Shown piece after piece: positions 51,130-60,800 of a stretch of 64,000 bases of DNA. Positions within the stretch are counted from its first letter, which is position 1. Every line of letters begins with the position of its first letter. The notes below the pieces were generated by a model that saw nothing but the letters and a program-made list of their open reading frames with translations, made no database searches and had not been told where the DNA came from. The position numbers and the translations under genes were made by a program. The stretch comes from Desulfomonile tiedjei DSM 6799 (GTDB taxonomy: Bacteria; Desulfobacterota; Desulfomonilia; Desulfomonilales; Desulfomonilaceae): assembly GCF_000266945.1 (NCBI RefSeq), contig NC_018025.1, forward strand, positions 6,142,001 through 6,206,000, given 5' to 3'.

Positions 51130-51661
51130 TGTTACGGTTCAATCACTATTATTTCAAGCAAAGCCGAGGTGAATCCGATGCCGCGTTGCCTCGAACGCGA
51201 TCAAGTTCGCGTGAGTTGACAGGACGCAACCTTCCTGGAACATACCGAACGCCGGCAACCGCCGGGGGATAAACCCCGAATCGCGAGATCGACCCGATTT
51301 TTAGTGCGCGTATCGCACTTCGAGTGAACTTTTGGGTCGCGAAAAGATTAATGAAACTGTCGAGTAAGCGAGACTCCTTTGGCAGTTTTCTTTTTTAGAT
51401 GATTTGTTACTTTTTGCAGCTACTTCAACTGGACTCATGGTATCTTATTTGTTCCGGTGCAAATCCGGTGTCGAAGTATTTCCATTCCGATTAAGATGTT
51501 GGGGAGAACATTGTTAAAAGGATGTAGTTTGGCGACGGCGTCGGGAACCAAACTCGGCCGGGTTGCCGCCGAATCCCCAAGATGGCGAATTTGAATCATT
51601 TTGAGCGATTGCCTTCAAAGTTTTCCGCCAGGGAATATCCGAATAAAAGTCGAGGACACGC
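51130..51661 (+). ncRNA. Candidate structured 5' leader upstream of the transglutaminase-like gene
   Basis: About 530 bases without a gene but with many local stems: CGGGGGATAAACCCCG near 51266, AGTTTGG...CCAAACT near 51526-51553, CGGC...GCCG near 51555-51570, and CCGGTGCAAATCCGG near 51454-51468. The last recalls one arm of the cobalamin riboswitch, but the remaining conserved box is missing. This could be a riboswitch-like or other cis-acting RNA, or only a GC-rich leader. The call is tentative. Confidence 0.3.
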
Positions 51662-52357
51662 ATGACCGTAGATTTTTCGAAGTATCTGAGCCCAACAGCG
51701 ATAATAGACAGCGATGACAAAAGTGTACGAGATTTCGCACATGATGTAGTGACTGGGGCGGACGATCCGATCGAAATGGCAGTGAAGCTTTATCTGGTCG
51801 TTCGTGACAACATTCTTTACGATCCCTACACGCCGTTCTATTTACCTGAACACTATCGTGCCAGCTACGTATTGAAACAACGCCGAGGATTTTGTGTCCC
51901 CAAGGCTTCGCTCCTGTGCGCTTTAGGCAGAGCTTGCTCGATTGCATCACGGGTGGGGTTTGCCGCAGTTCGAAATCATCTGGCTACGAGACAGCTTATA
52001 GAATTCATGGGGTCGGATATCTTTGACTATCACGGATTTGTCGAGTTCTTTCTGGATGGAAAATGGGTCAAATGCACCCCGGCGTTCAATATTGAATTAT
52101 GCAAAAAGCATAGTGTACCGCCTCTCGAGTTCAACGGACGTGAGGATTCCCTTTTTCATGCCTACAGCCTGGATAACAAGAAGTTCATGGAATACGTTGA
52201 ATATTACGGGTGTTATTCCGATATCCCTGTTGCGCTCATTGTGGCCGGATGGAAGAAAACCTATGGTGAACAGCGGGTAGACAGTTGGATAGCAGCACTT
52301 GAATCCGGTAAGAGCACCCGTCCCGATTTCGGTCGTGAAGATATCCTGAAGAACTGA
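51662..52357 (+). CDS. Transglutaminase-like cysteine protein
   Basis: 231 residues, ATG at 51662 with GAGGA upstream. The transglutaminase-core triad can be traced: Cys in RGFCVPKASL, His in FDYHGFVEFFLDGKWV and Asp/Asn in TPAFN, in the expected order and spacing. There is no signal peptide, so it is cytoplasmic. Proteins of this type are commonly proteases or amidases rather than true transglutaminases. The gene stands alone, convergent with the tandem ABC ATPase gene. Confidence 0.8.
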   Translation: MTVDFSKYLSPTAIIDSDDKSVRDFAHDVVTGADDPIEMAVKLYLVVRDNILYDPYTPFYLPEHYRASYVLKQRRGFCVPKASLLCALGRACSIASRVGFAAVRNHLATRQLIEFMGSDIFDYHGFVEFFLDGKWVKCTPAFNIELCKKHSVPPLEFNGREDSLFHAYSLDNKKFMEYVEYYGCYSDIPVALIVAGWKKTYGEQRVDSWIAALESGKSTRPDFGREDILKN

Positions 52358-52376
52358 TAAGGATTTGGACGGCGTG

Positions 52377-53855
52377 TCAGGGCGCTGATTCCAGATCACC
52401 GCAATAATCGATTCTCCCATTCTCTAAAATGAGTGCCTTTGTTATTGCCATCGGCAGTTCGCCGATCCTGTGCGTACTGTAAACCAAAGCCGTTCCCGAG
52501 CATGCCAGTGAATCAAGCAGATTTAAAATCTGCGATCCAATTCTTCTATCCAAACCGGAAAGAGGTTCATCCAGCAGTAGCATTGCCGGGTTGATGACCA
52601 TAGCTCTTAAGATCAGAAGAATGCGAAGTTGGCCGTAAGACAAAGTCTGAATATTCCGATCTGCCAGATGTTCCAAATCATAATCCTGTAGCCATTGTCG
52701 TGCGGCTCGGGACTGTTTTTCGGACACTGGACCAGGGACTCCTATGCTCCCGGAAAAACCCGAAATTACAACATCCAAACCAGTTTGCCGATACTCATGC
52801 CATGCCTGGATGTCCGCAGACACCAGGCCGATTCTACGACGAATTTCCCACAGGTTGTGAGAGGCTTCGTCCCCGAATCTTGTTATACTGCCTCCCCATG
52901 CTGGAGCCAGATCGCCAGAGATCAATTTGAGCAACGTGCTCTTTCCTGAGCCATTGCATCCTAACACCGCCCAGTTTTCGCCGGTTTTGATTTTCCAGTT
53001 GATGCTTTGCAGAACCAGTTTGCCTTTGCGAAATACATCGGCATTCTCGATCGCAATCAAAGGAATACTATTGGAGACCGCGGAATATTCAGGAGTCCGA
53101 GAAGTAAACAGTTTGGTAGATCCTTTTTTCTCCACGGTCGGTAGCATCGCTTTTCGTCCATTACCCACGATTTTTCCTTCATCCAATTCGAGAAAATGGG
53201 TTACTGCAGAAGGAAGATCTTCTTTGATATGGGTAGAGCACAAGATCTGTGTCCCATTTGCGGCCAGGTCCTCAATGATTTTCATGATCACATTATGTGA
53301 TTCCCTGTCCAATCCTGTGCCAAGTTCGTCCAATATGAGCAGTGTCGGTTTATGGACTATTGCACGGGCGATGAGAATTCTCTTTGCCTGACCCAAGGAC
53401 AGGCTCAAGAAATCTTTCTCGATCAATTCCTCGATGCCCAGAGACGCAACGACCTCTTTGGAGCGGGCCATTTCCTCCACTTTCGGCTTCTGATGAAGAT
53501 ACGCCGTGTCGAAAAAGCCGGACATTACCACATCCAGCGCCTTGATATTCCACCTGTTTCGTTTGTAGCTGTCCAGAAGTTCAGGGGAAACTATCCCAGT
53601 CTTCTCCCGAAAGCCTATTGGGCTCTCCCGAACTGTGCCGTTGACGTGGAATAAGCGAACACCGCAATTAGGGGACGGCCAGATGTCTCCCCGCACTAAT
53701 CTCAGGAACGTGGTCTTACCAACTCCGTTCCCTCCGAGGACAGCCCAATTTTGACCTGCGGAAAGCGTCCAGGTAATGTCGGACAATATGTTTGTACGGT
53801 CTCGAAATACGGACACATTGTGCAACTCTACAAGTGCATGCAATGGATTATCCAC
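52377..53855 (-). CDS. Tandem-domain ABC ATPase (ModF-like, no membrane domain)
   Basis: 492 residues with two ABC domains in one chain. Domain 1 has Walker A GGNGVGKTT, signature LSLGQAKRI and Walker B LLILDELGTGLD. Domain 2 has Walker A GCNGSGKST, signature LSYGQLRI and Walker B LLLDEPLSGLD. Both signatures lack the usual LSGGQ. There is no membrane segment or ABCF-type linker, and the domain pattern resembles ModF/PhrA, which is linked to molybdate use in some bacteria. That would fit the several molybdenum enzymes nearby, but the link is inferred. Confidence 0.8.
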   Translation of the reverse strand: MDNPLHALVELHNVSVFRDRTNILSDITWTLSAGQNWAVLGGNGVGKTTFLRLVRGDIWPSPNCGVRLFHVNGTVRESPIGFREKTGIVSPELLDSYKRNRWNIKALDVVMSGFFDTAYLHQKPKVEEMARSKEVVASLGIEELIEKDFLSLSLGQAKRILIARAIVHKPTLLILDELGTGLDRESHNVIMKIIEDLAANGTQILCSTHIKEDLPSAVTHFLELDEGKIVGNGRKAMLPTVEKKGSTKLFTSRTPEYSAVSNSIPLIAIENADVFRKGKLVLQSINWKIKTGENWAVLGCNGSGKSTLLKLISGDLAPAWGGSITRFGDEASHNLWEIRRRIGLVSADIQAWHEYRQTGLDVVISGFSGSIGVPGPVSEKQSRAARQWLQDYDLEHLADRNIQTLSYGQLRILLILRAMVINPAMLLLDEPLSGLDRRIGSQILNLLDSLACSGTALVYSTHRIGELPMAITKALILENGRIDYCGDLESAP

Positions 53856-54153
53856 TCTCTATTCGTTCTTGTTGTGACAGTATCATGCCTGTGATTTTGA
53901 CTAACGGAATATCATGTTTCCTGAAAGGTCTGCAACCCGTCCGCTTGTCACATCTTGACTTCTTATGGAAAGCCATCATAATCAACCCATTGACAGGAAA
54001 CGGTAATGCCGAAGGATGGGCATTTATGGCTCATGGCCTGTCGTGAGACCTTATAGCTGGGGGTGTGCTCTAAGCATAAGGTACCGGAAGATGTTTTGTA
54101 GTTTTCTTGCGCTCGCCGAGCCGAGCCTGAAGCCTCGACGAGGAGGATTTTTA
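53856..54153. other. Divergent intergenic region between the ABC ATPase and dynamin-like GTPase genes
   Basis: About 300 bases that should hold two divergent promoters. Nothing specific was recognised. An open frame extends upstream of the GTPase through this gap but has no ribosome site or conserved sequence. Confidence 0.4.
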
Positions 54154-56040
54154 GTGGTTTTCCCAAAATCGCGACAAGCGGATCCGGAGGCCGGGTCCTG
54201 TAAACCGGATATGGAGTTTCGGAATCTTAACAATTTTCGTCTTCTTCTCGGCGAGGCGATCGAGAAAGTCGCAGACCTTGGGGAAGGTTTTCTTGCTGAC
54301 AGAGACAGACTTCTCGCCCTTCAGAAGCGATTTGAAGAAGGACGTTTTCACCTTGCCATATTGGGCCAGTTCAAACGGGGTAAGAGTAGCTTGCTGAACT
54401 CCCTGCTGGGACACGCCCTGTTACCGACATCTGTTGTTCCCTTGACCGCAATTCCTACCTTCGTGCAGTACGGACCTGATTTGCGTATTTCCGTGCGCTA
54501 TCGGAATGGGAGACCTGCGGATGAGTTCGTGGGAAAGCCTGTAGAAGAGGCGGTCAAAATACTTGAGAGCTTTGTCACGGAAGAAGGTAACCCGAAGAAT
54601 CGGCTAGGCGTTACTCAAGTCGACATTCTGCATCCCGCACCGATTCTGCAACACGGAGTTGTTCTAATCGATACTCCTGGAATTGGTTCCACACTCACGC
54701 ACAACACCCAAGCTACACTCAATTTTCTTCCACAGTGTGATGCTGCCTTATTCGTGGTCTCAGCCGATCCGCCTCTTACAGAAGTGGAAGCGGAATTCCT
54801 CCAGGCAGTAAAGTCCAAAGTCGCACGACTGTTTTTCATTTTTAATAAAATCGACTACCTGAGCGAAACAGAGAGAGAAGCGGCTCTGGGATTCTTTAAG
54901 AAAGTGCTCGCTGAGAAGATGGAGGCCGCGGACGATTACCCGATTTTCTGTGTTTCGACTCGCCTGGGATTGGACGCGAAACTACTTGAAGACTCTCGCT
55001 TATGGAACGAGAGCGGTCTTGAAGAAGTCGAAAACCACCTCGTGTGCTTTCTTGCCTCTGAAAAGCTAAATGCGCTTCGAGAGGCATTGAGTCGGAAATC
55101 CGGAGACGTGCTGAACGATACGCTCATACGATTGAACCTCTCGATAAAATCATTGCGCATGCCACTTGAAGATCTCGAACGGCGGCTTGAGGTTTTCGCC
55201 GAGGAGCTCAAAAATGCCGATAGAGAGCGATTGACAGCTCAAGACCTTCTGACCGGAGACCTCAAGCGCTCTTTGGGGACGCTGGAGAAGGAGGCCGAAG
55301 AGCTTCGTAAGCAGTTTAGCGCCAAATTGGAACGAATACTTAAAGCTTCGCTGGATGTTAGTAAGGATAACGACGTATCGGAACAGGCGATCCTCGATGC
55401 TATGGCCAAGGAGGTCGTCTCCTTCTTCGAAACCGCTGCTGAAGGGGCGTCCGGTAAATTCAAGCTCCTTGTGACTGAGACTTTGAAGCCTCACCAGCAG
55501 CGAGCGGACGACTTGATCGATCGTGTGCGAAAAGCTGCCGTGCACCTCTTCGACATCTCGTATCATGCTCCCGATAGCTCAGAAGCCTTTGAGATGAAAA
55601 GTCGGCCTTATTGGGTGCAGAGAAAACAGGTTCCATCTCTCCCGATAGTGATTCCCGAGGAAGAACTCGATAAGCTCCTGACCAAACTTCATTCCAGACT
55701 TCATGCCAAGTTTCAATCTAAACTCTTGACCAAGGTTCTGCCCGAGAACATGATGAAGGATCGTCAAAAGCGAAGATTGTACCGTCAAATCGATACGTTG
55801 GTAAATCAGAATGTCGAGAGCCTACGATGGGCGACCCTTCAGAATCTGAGGGATGCGTTCCAGCGTTTCGGTTTACTTCTCGATCAGCGCTTCCAGGACA
55901 TTGTTGCGGCTACACATGGAGCCATTCACGCGGCGTACGTCAAGCGGAAGGAGCATTCCACCGCAATAGCCACCGACGTGTCACGGTTTGAAGCAGCAGC
56001 TACGGAGCTGGCTGAGATTTGTGCCCAGCTTCAAAGGTGA
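54154..56040 (+). CDS. Bacterial dynamin-like GTPase
   Basis: 628 residues from GTG at 54154, which has a strong AGGAGG 7 nt upstream; ATG at 54211 is the alternative and the frame is open to 54016. The GTPase domain has G1 GQFKRGKSS, the G2 Thr in VVPLTAIPTF, G3 DTPGIGS and G4 NKID. A long helical region follows (about 250-620) with heptad patterns, as in dynamin-family proteins; there is no clear hydrophobic paddle. Such proteins remodel or repair membranes, or act in stress and phage protection. It lies downstream of the divergent ABC ATPase gene and has no partner GTPase next to it. Confidence 0.85.
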   Translation: MVFPKSRQADPEAGSCKPDMEFRNLNNFRLLLGEAIEKVADLGEGFLADRDRLLALQKRFEEGRFHLAILGQFKRGKSSLLNSLLGHALLPTSVVPLTAIPTFVQYGPDLRISVRYRNGRPADEFVGKPVEEAVKILESFVTEEGNPKNRLGVTQVDILHPAPILQHGVVLIDTPGIGSTLTHNTQATLNFLPQCDAALFVVSADPPLTEVEAEFLQAVKSKVARLFFIFNKIDYLSETEREAALGFFKKVLAEKMEAADDYPIFCVSTRLGLDAKLLEDSRLWNESGLEEVENHLVCFLASEKLNALREALSRKSGDVLNDTLIRLNLSIKSLRMPLEDLERRLEVFAEELKNADRERLTAQDLLTGDLKRSLGTLEKEAEELRKQFSAKLERILKASLDVSKDNDVSEQAILDAMAKEVVSFFETAAEGASGKFKLLVTETLKPHQQRADDLIDRVRKAAVHLFDISYHAPDSSEAFEMKSRPYWVQRKQVPSLPIVIPEEELDKLLTKLHSRLHAKFQSKLLTKVLPENMMKDRQKRRLYRQIDTLVNQNVESLRWATLQNLRDAFQRFGLLLDQRFQDIVAATHGAIHAAYVKRKEHSTAIATDVSRFEAAATELAEICAQLQR

Positions 56041-56092
56041 GTATGAAGGTATCGGCGTAGTCGTTCGATGCCATTCTGACCGTACAGTCCGA

Positions 56093-56662
56093 TCATCTCC
56101 GGTGGGTTGCAGACTCTATACTTCTCAGGACTGAGAGAACCTTTAAGTCGAGCCTCAGGATGATCTTTTCGCAAATCTGGTACAGTTGACGTTCATAAAT
56201 TCCGGCGAAGCTGTAAGCGTCGAGGACGATCTCTGAAAGTGGATGTGCGTGGTCTATTTTGCCCACCACCACAGCGAAAGTGGTGTCGTAACATTCTCCC
56301 GCCTCCGGCCCTTCAGGCTGGGTGAACCAAACTCGGATCCTTAAAAGTGCATTTTCCGAGCTGACAAAACCTACGGGTTCGGTCCGTGCCAATCCTCTGA
56401 GGTTTTCCTTCAGGCAATCCTCAATGAGCGTCTTGGCTCCTTCACGGCTTTTGCCTGTTGTGCTGGCAACCCAGACTTCAATTCTGTAGGGAGGCACGAT
56501 CGATTCGGGAGGAAACATCTGTGTGAGTACGTAATCAAGGTTCTCCGGACTGGGAAACTCATCCGGCCTGGCGGACCAGGCAGAGGCAGCACCGGAACAA
56601 AACTCCAACACGAGAAATAGAATTACGAATGTTGCTGTCATGGGGAGCGCAGTTCGTTTCAT
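56093..56662 (-). CDS. Secreted hypothetical protein
   Basis: 189 residues. A clear signal peptide (about 1-28, hydrophobic VILFLVLEF, ending AWSA) precedes an exported domain with no family that I recognise. Two Cys (IEDCLKENL and GECYDT) might pair. It overlaps the upstream small open frame by 4 nt (ATGA), with AGGTG in front of its start, and is convergent with the GTPase gene. The charged C-terminus suggests a soluble periplasmic protein. Confidence 0.65.
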   Translation of the reverse strand: MKRTALPMTATFVILFLVLEFCSGAASAWSARPDEFPSPENLDYVLTQMFPPESIVPPYRIEVWVASTTGKSREGAKTLIEDCLKENLRGLARTEPVGFVSSENALLRIRVWFTQPEGPEAGECYDTTFAVVVGKIDHAHPLSEIVLDAYSFAGIYERQLYQICEKIILRLDLKVLSVLRSIESATHRR

Positions 56663-56898
56663 TTCAGCACCTTTTCTTTGATTTGTCTGATTCGTGAACG
56701 TGGTTCAGATGAGCTGACCACCGGAAGCTTTACTTTTTCGCACATTCGAATTCGATACCCGATCATTGAGACAACTCTGAGAAGAAATTCATAGAGACAA
56801 CTGTGCCCGACGAGCCGTCTTTTCAGATTTGCGGAACTTTCAGAAAGCCTTACTGTCTCTTTTTCAGAGCACAAATTAACGGTGATGAGCATTTTCAC
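56659..56898 (-). CDS. Possible small protein upstream of the secreted protein
   Basis: 79 residues, basic and Arg/Ser-rich. Its stop overlaps the start of the secreted-protein gene as ATGA, as in coupled genes, but the sequence has no recognised domain and the codon pattern is not convincing. It could be a genuine short gene or just leader sequence. Confidence 0.3.
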   Translation of the reverse strand: MKMLITVNLCSEKETVRLSESSANLKRRLVGHSCLYEFLLRVVSMIGYRIRMCEKVKLPVVSSSEPRSRIRQIKEKVLK

Positions 56899-56993
56899 AG
56901 GGCATACATATGTGTGTGTTGAGTGGTTGAAGCGGTTGAGGACTCATCAAGGGGCAACGCTCGTGAATAGAAACGGATCACAAGGCATCTGCT

Positions 56994-57701
56994 ATGAATC
57001 AAGTCGCTTTTAACAACGAACGCAAGATTGAACGACATTCCTTTCCAGGAGTGAGACTCCCGTATATTTTGGCTGCCCTTTTTCTCGTCACCTACTTTGG
57101 GGCTATCAAGAATGCCGCTGCGCGGGATACGTCCCCCAAAGCTATAGTGAAGCTGGCGGAGAAGGGAAATGCTCAGGCGCAATTCGACATGGGTGTCATC
57201 TGCCTACAGGGCAAAGGAATTCCCAAAAGCCCGGAGACTGCATTCACCTGGTTCAATAAGGCCGCCAAACAGGGTCATGCTGCTGCTCAGTACGCTGTTG
57301 GCCGCATGCTTTATTACGGCCGGGGTGTGAAACAGAATGCCGAGGAAGCGTTGCTCTGGTTTCGCCAGGCAGCGGAAAACGGAGACACCCATGCTCAATA
57401 TGCTCTGGGAGTCATTTACCAATTCGGCAAAGCAGGGAAAAGAGATCTGATGGAAGCGACCCGATGGTATCGCCTTGCAGCCGATGCAGGTTTAGCGGCA
57501 GCGCAATATGCCCTGGGAACGATGTACAGTTTGGGTGACGGCGTAGCGAAAGACGCTGTCGAGGGAATTAGATGGCTCCGGAAGGCTGCCGAACAGAATT
57601 ATCACCCAGCCAGTCAGACGCTCGTCCTTATGGAATCCGGAGACCCTAACATTGAAGTGAAAATCAGAGGGATACAGGCCCAGATTTCGTTGGCATTCTG
57701 A
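56994..57701 (+). CDS. Sel1-repeat (SLR) protein, exported or membrane-anchored
   Basis: 235 residues. An N-terminal hydrophobic segment (about 24-42) acts as signal or anchor. It is followed by four or five Sel1 repeats of about 36 residues with the pattern A...YALG..Y..G.G...D..EA..W...AA..G (for example QYAVGRMLYYGRGV). Sel1 repeats form an alpha-solenoid for protein binding, often in periplasmic regulators of envelope or signalling complexes. It is convergent with the molybdoenzyme gene. Confidence 0.88.
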   Translation: MNQVAFNNERKIERHSFPGVRLPYILAALFLVTYFGAIKNAAARDTSPKAIVKLAEKGNAQAQFDMGVICLQGKGIPKSPETAFTWFNKAAKQGHAAAQYAVGRMLYYGRGVKQNAEEALLWFRQAAENGDTHAQYALGVIYQFGKAGKRDLMEATRWYRLAADAGLAAAQYALGTMYSLGDGVAKDAVEGIRWLRKAAEQNYHPASQTLVLMESGDPNIEVKIRGIQAQISLAF

Positions 57702-57767
57702 AGCGATTGGCAACCGAAAATGCACAAAGGCTTGGCGAGTGAAGCACCCGATTGAGCCGGAGGAATC

Positions 57768-57804
57768 GTATAAGGGGGATCGCTCTATGCGGTCGCCCTT
57801 ATAC
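57768..57804. terminator. Bidirectional terminator between the Sel1 and molybdoenzyme genes
   Basis: GTATAAGGG (57768-57776) pairs with CCCTTATAC (57796-57804), and the stem continues inward as GGATCGC/GCGGTCG with two mismatches around loop TCTAT. The AT-rich outer part gives a U-tract-like end in either direction. It lies in the gap between convergent genes. Confidence 0.65.
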
Positions 57805-57814
57805 CCTTATACGC

Positions 57815-60800
57815 CTACGCAGGGACAAGGCGGACATGCGTATCGTAAAAACTGACGCTTCCTCCAACCGGATCAAGCATGCAGGTATTCTTGAGAGCCG
57901 GGTCCACCCACATGGCAGCATTGGCATGCACACCTGCGACTCTTCTCGGTTCACCCTTGATCAGGTGGCCGTCGACCGTGACGTCAGCAGCTCCGGTTGC
58001 CCAGTGGCCGAATCCTAATGCAAAGCTCATGACCCCGGGTCGCACAGTCTGAGTGAATATCACTTTGCCGACCATGAGTTTTTTGTTGCCGGCTCCCAGG
58101 TCCCATTCACCCGACGGATTTGAGGCACTTACGACTTTCGCGAGGTCTCCGTTCTTGAGTCCGAGGCGTTTGGCGTCTTCAGGGTTCACGAGGAAGCCAT
58201 TCTCAGGCATGATGGGCGTGAGCCAAGGGTCAGCGACGGTACGGCTCTTGCACTGAGAAATAGTCCGGTGAGTTATCATCGCAAAGTCGTGTCCCTTGCG
58301 CAAGGCTTCGGGTTCCTTGCCGTGGTAATCCATGATGGGAATATACGCTGCATATCCCAGGTTCTTCTTTCCTGTTCCGGAGTGTACCGTCGAAGAAGTT
58401 TTCTCCTGATACATGTTCAGCAATTTCCCATAGGGATGAGCTACTCGATCGTCCTTATATCCCTTGACCCAGTCTTCGAATCTTCCGCCTCTATTGAGCA
58501 CGTATACTACTTTTGGCCAGTTCTTTTCCCCGGCAATTTTCTTCCATCTCGCCTCATCGTAAACACTGGTGGGAAGATATCGGCGAGCTTCACGGAAAAT
58601 TTGCATTTCCGTTTCCTCTGCATCAGGTACCGCGGCCGAACCGTCGGGTTTTTCCCCAAACGCCAAATTGGCTGCCGCACGGAGATAGAAGTCGTCCGGA
58701 TGTTTCAGGTCTATCCCTTTTCCAAATGCATCTTCCCCGAATCCCGGGAGTTCGAGCCTTTCAGCTATTCCGAGAATCATCGATTCAAAGCTCATCGGCA
58801 TTTTTTGGCCGTAAACTGTGCATTCCTCGGGAATGGGGGCCATGGCAGGTTGCCTGACGGGTTGCACTTTATTAGGCACGCACGGATGGCTTCCCTGGAA
58901 CTCCCATCGTTCAAGATGGGACAAATCCGGGAATATATAATCCGCATACATGGACGTGGTTCCTATGAGAATATCATTTGCTATAAAAAGAGGGATTTTC
59001 TCAGTATCGCAAAGGATTTTGATATTGGTATGGCCGGCAGGCAATGAATAAGTCGGTGCACCCATATAGAGGAAGAGTGCCTTCGCCGGGTAAGGATACG
59101 CATCTCCAATGGATGGAACTATTTCTTCATAGATATCGCTGCTCAGAGGGTACCAATTTCGTTTAGCAGGATATCCGGAGAAAATGGTCGTCTTCTCGTA
59201 ATCCACGCCATGACGAATCGAGCTGATACCGAATGAAGCAGTTTTGCGGGGATTAGAAGCAAGTTCATAAAGTTTTCCCTTGCCCATATAATCGTACGTG
59301 CTTGCCGCAATCATTCCGCCTTTGGCATCGAAGTTTCCCAGGAGCATGTTAACCGTCATCCACGAGAGGACGTTATAAAAACCGTTTGTGTGCTGGGCCG
59401 GCCCCCTGTGGATATCTACGGCAGCCCTCTTTCCATAGCTGGTCAGTTCCCGGGCCACTGCAATCATATCGGATTCTTTGACCCCCGAGATGTCGGCCCA
59501 CTCCCTCAACGTGCGTTGCTTTGAAGACTCGAGAAGCACTTGCAGGCTGCTCTTCACCATCGTTCCGTCGGGCAGCGTTGTATCGACAAAGAGATCTCCG
59601 TTGACGGGAGTCTTGGCATCGTTGGGGTCTATCGCCACCGGTTTTCCTTGCACCATCACGAGGACAAATTTCTCCTGGTATTCTTTTCCGGCCTTGGTCT
59701 TCCGCACTTCCGGCTGGGCAAGACCGACGTCCGCTGCTCGTACGAATTTACCGGGCTTGCCGTCCTTAATCTCCACCAACCATGTCGCGTTGGACCAACT
59801 GTTTTCTCCGGCTATAACCGCCGCGGCTTTATTTGCGCAAGAAAGGAATCTTGCATCAAAGCGTTTGTTTTCAAGTATCCATTGTATCATCCCGGCTGCC
59901 AAAGCAGCATCAGTCCCGGGTTTGATGGGCAACCATTTCCATGCTTTTGATGCAAGTTTGCTGAAACGAGGGTCTGCAACTGCAATCTTGGTATAGCCGC
60001 TCACAAGGTTACCCGTGAGCCTGACTGCTCTGTTGGGCGGCCCGTAATTTCCCTCAAACAGATTGGCACCCACAAAGAAAACAAAGCGGCTATTTTCCAG
60101 GTCTGCCTGCCAATAAAACTTCTTACCATCCGCAAACTTACCGTCAACGTATTGTTCGCTTATAGCCTTGCATGTGAAATAGAGCGATCCCTGACACACA
60201 GTTGTATGCCCGTGAGCGTTGGTTGTACCAAGTCCTTCGGCCAGTCGTTTGTACAGCTCTGCTCTGCCACCTTTGAGTCTGCCCCAGGCGAGGACTATCT
60301 GATTATTTCGCGGCCCCAGGTCGGGATGATTCGGATCGATGAGTTTGTCCAGATCTGTAGCGTGCTTGGATTTGAACTCTTCGACGAGAGCTTTCTTCTT
60401 CACCTTGTCTTTTTCATCCAAAATATTCTTCACATCCCCGGCCATCTCCTTCGAGATCTTCGGATCTGTCAGTGCACGGAGTTTTTTCAGCCCTTCGACT
60501 TGACGGTTTTCCTCACCAGGTACTTCGGCGAAGAGCTTTCCGCCATCGCAAATCTCTTGAACAGCCTGATCGAATGGAATGGAGACCCATTTATTCTCGC
60601 CACGTTTTCCTGCCCTCTTGAGAACTTTTCGCAAGCGGTAAGGATCATAGGCAGTCTGAAGTCCGGCCTGACCTTTAGGACAGATCGATCCATCCACTGG
60701 TGCAGCATCCCGGGGATGAGTGGAATAGGGCAAATGGGGCAGCAGAGTCCAGGGGTTGTAGGGATTGCCGTCGATCTTGGTTATCACTCCATTCTGCTGT

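Noticed and set aside
51450-51480. Cobalamin riboswitch, suggested by CCGGTGCAAATCCGG
   Set aside because: The other conserved boxes of the B12 aptamer are not visible and the downstream gene is unrelated to cobalamin; kept only as a tentative structured leader.
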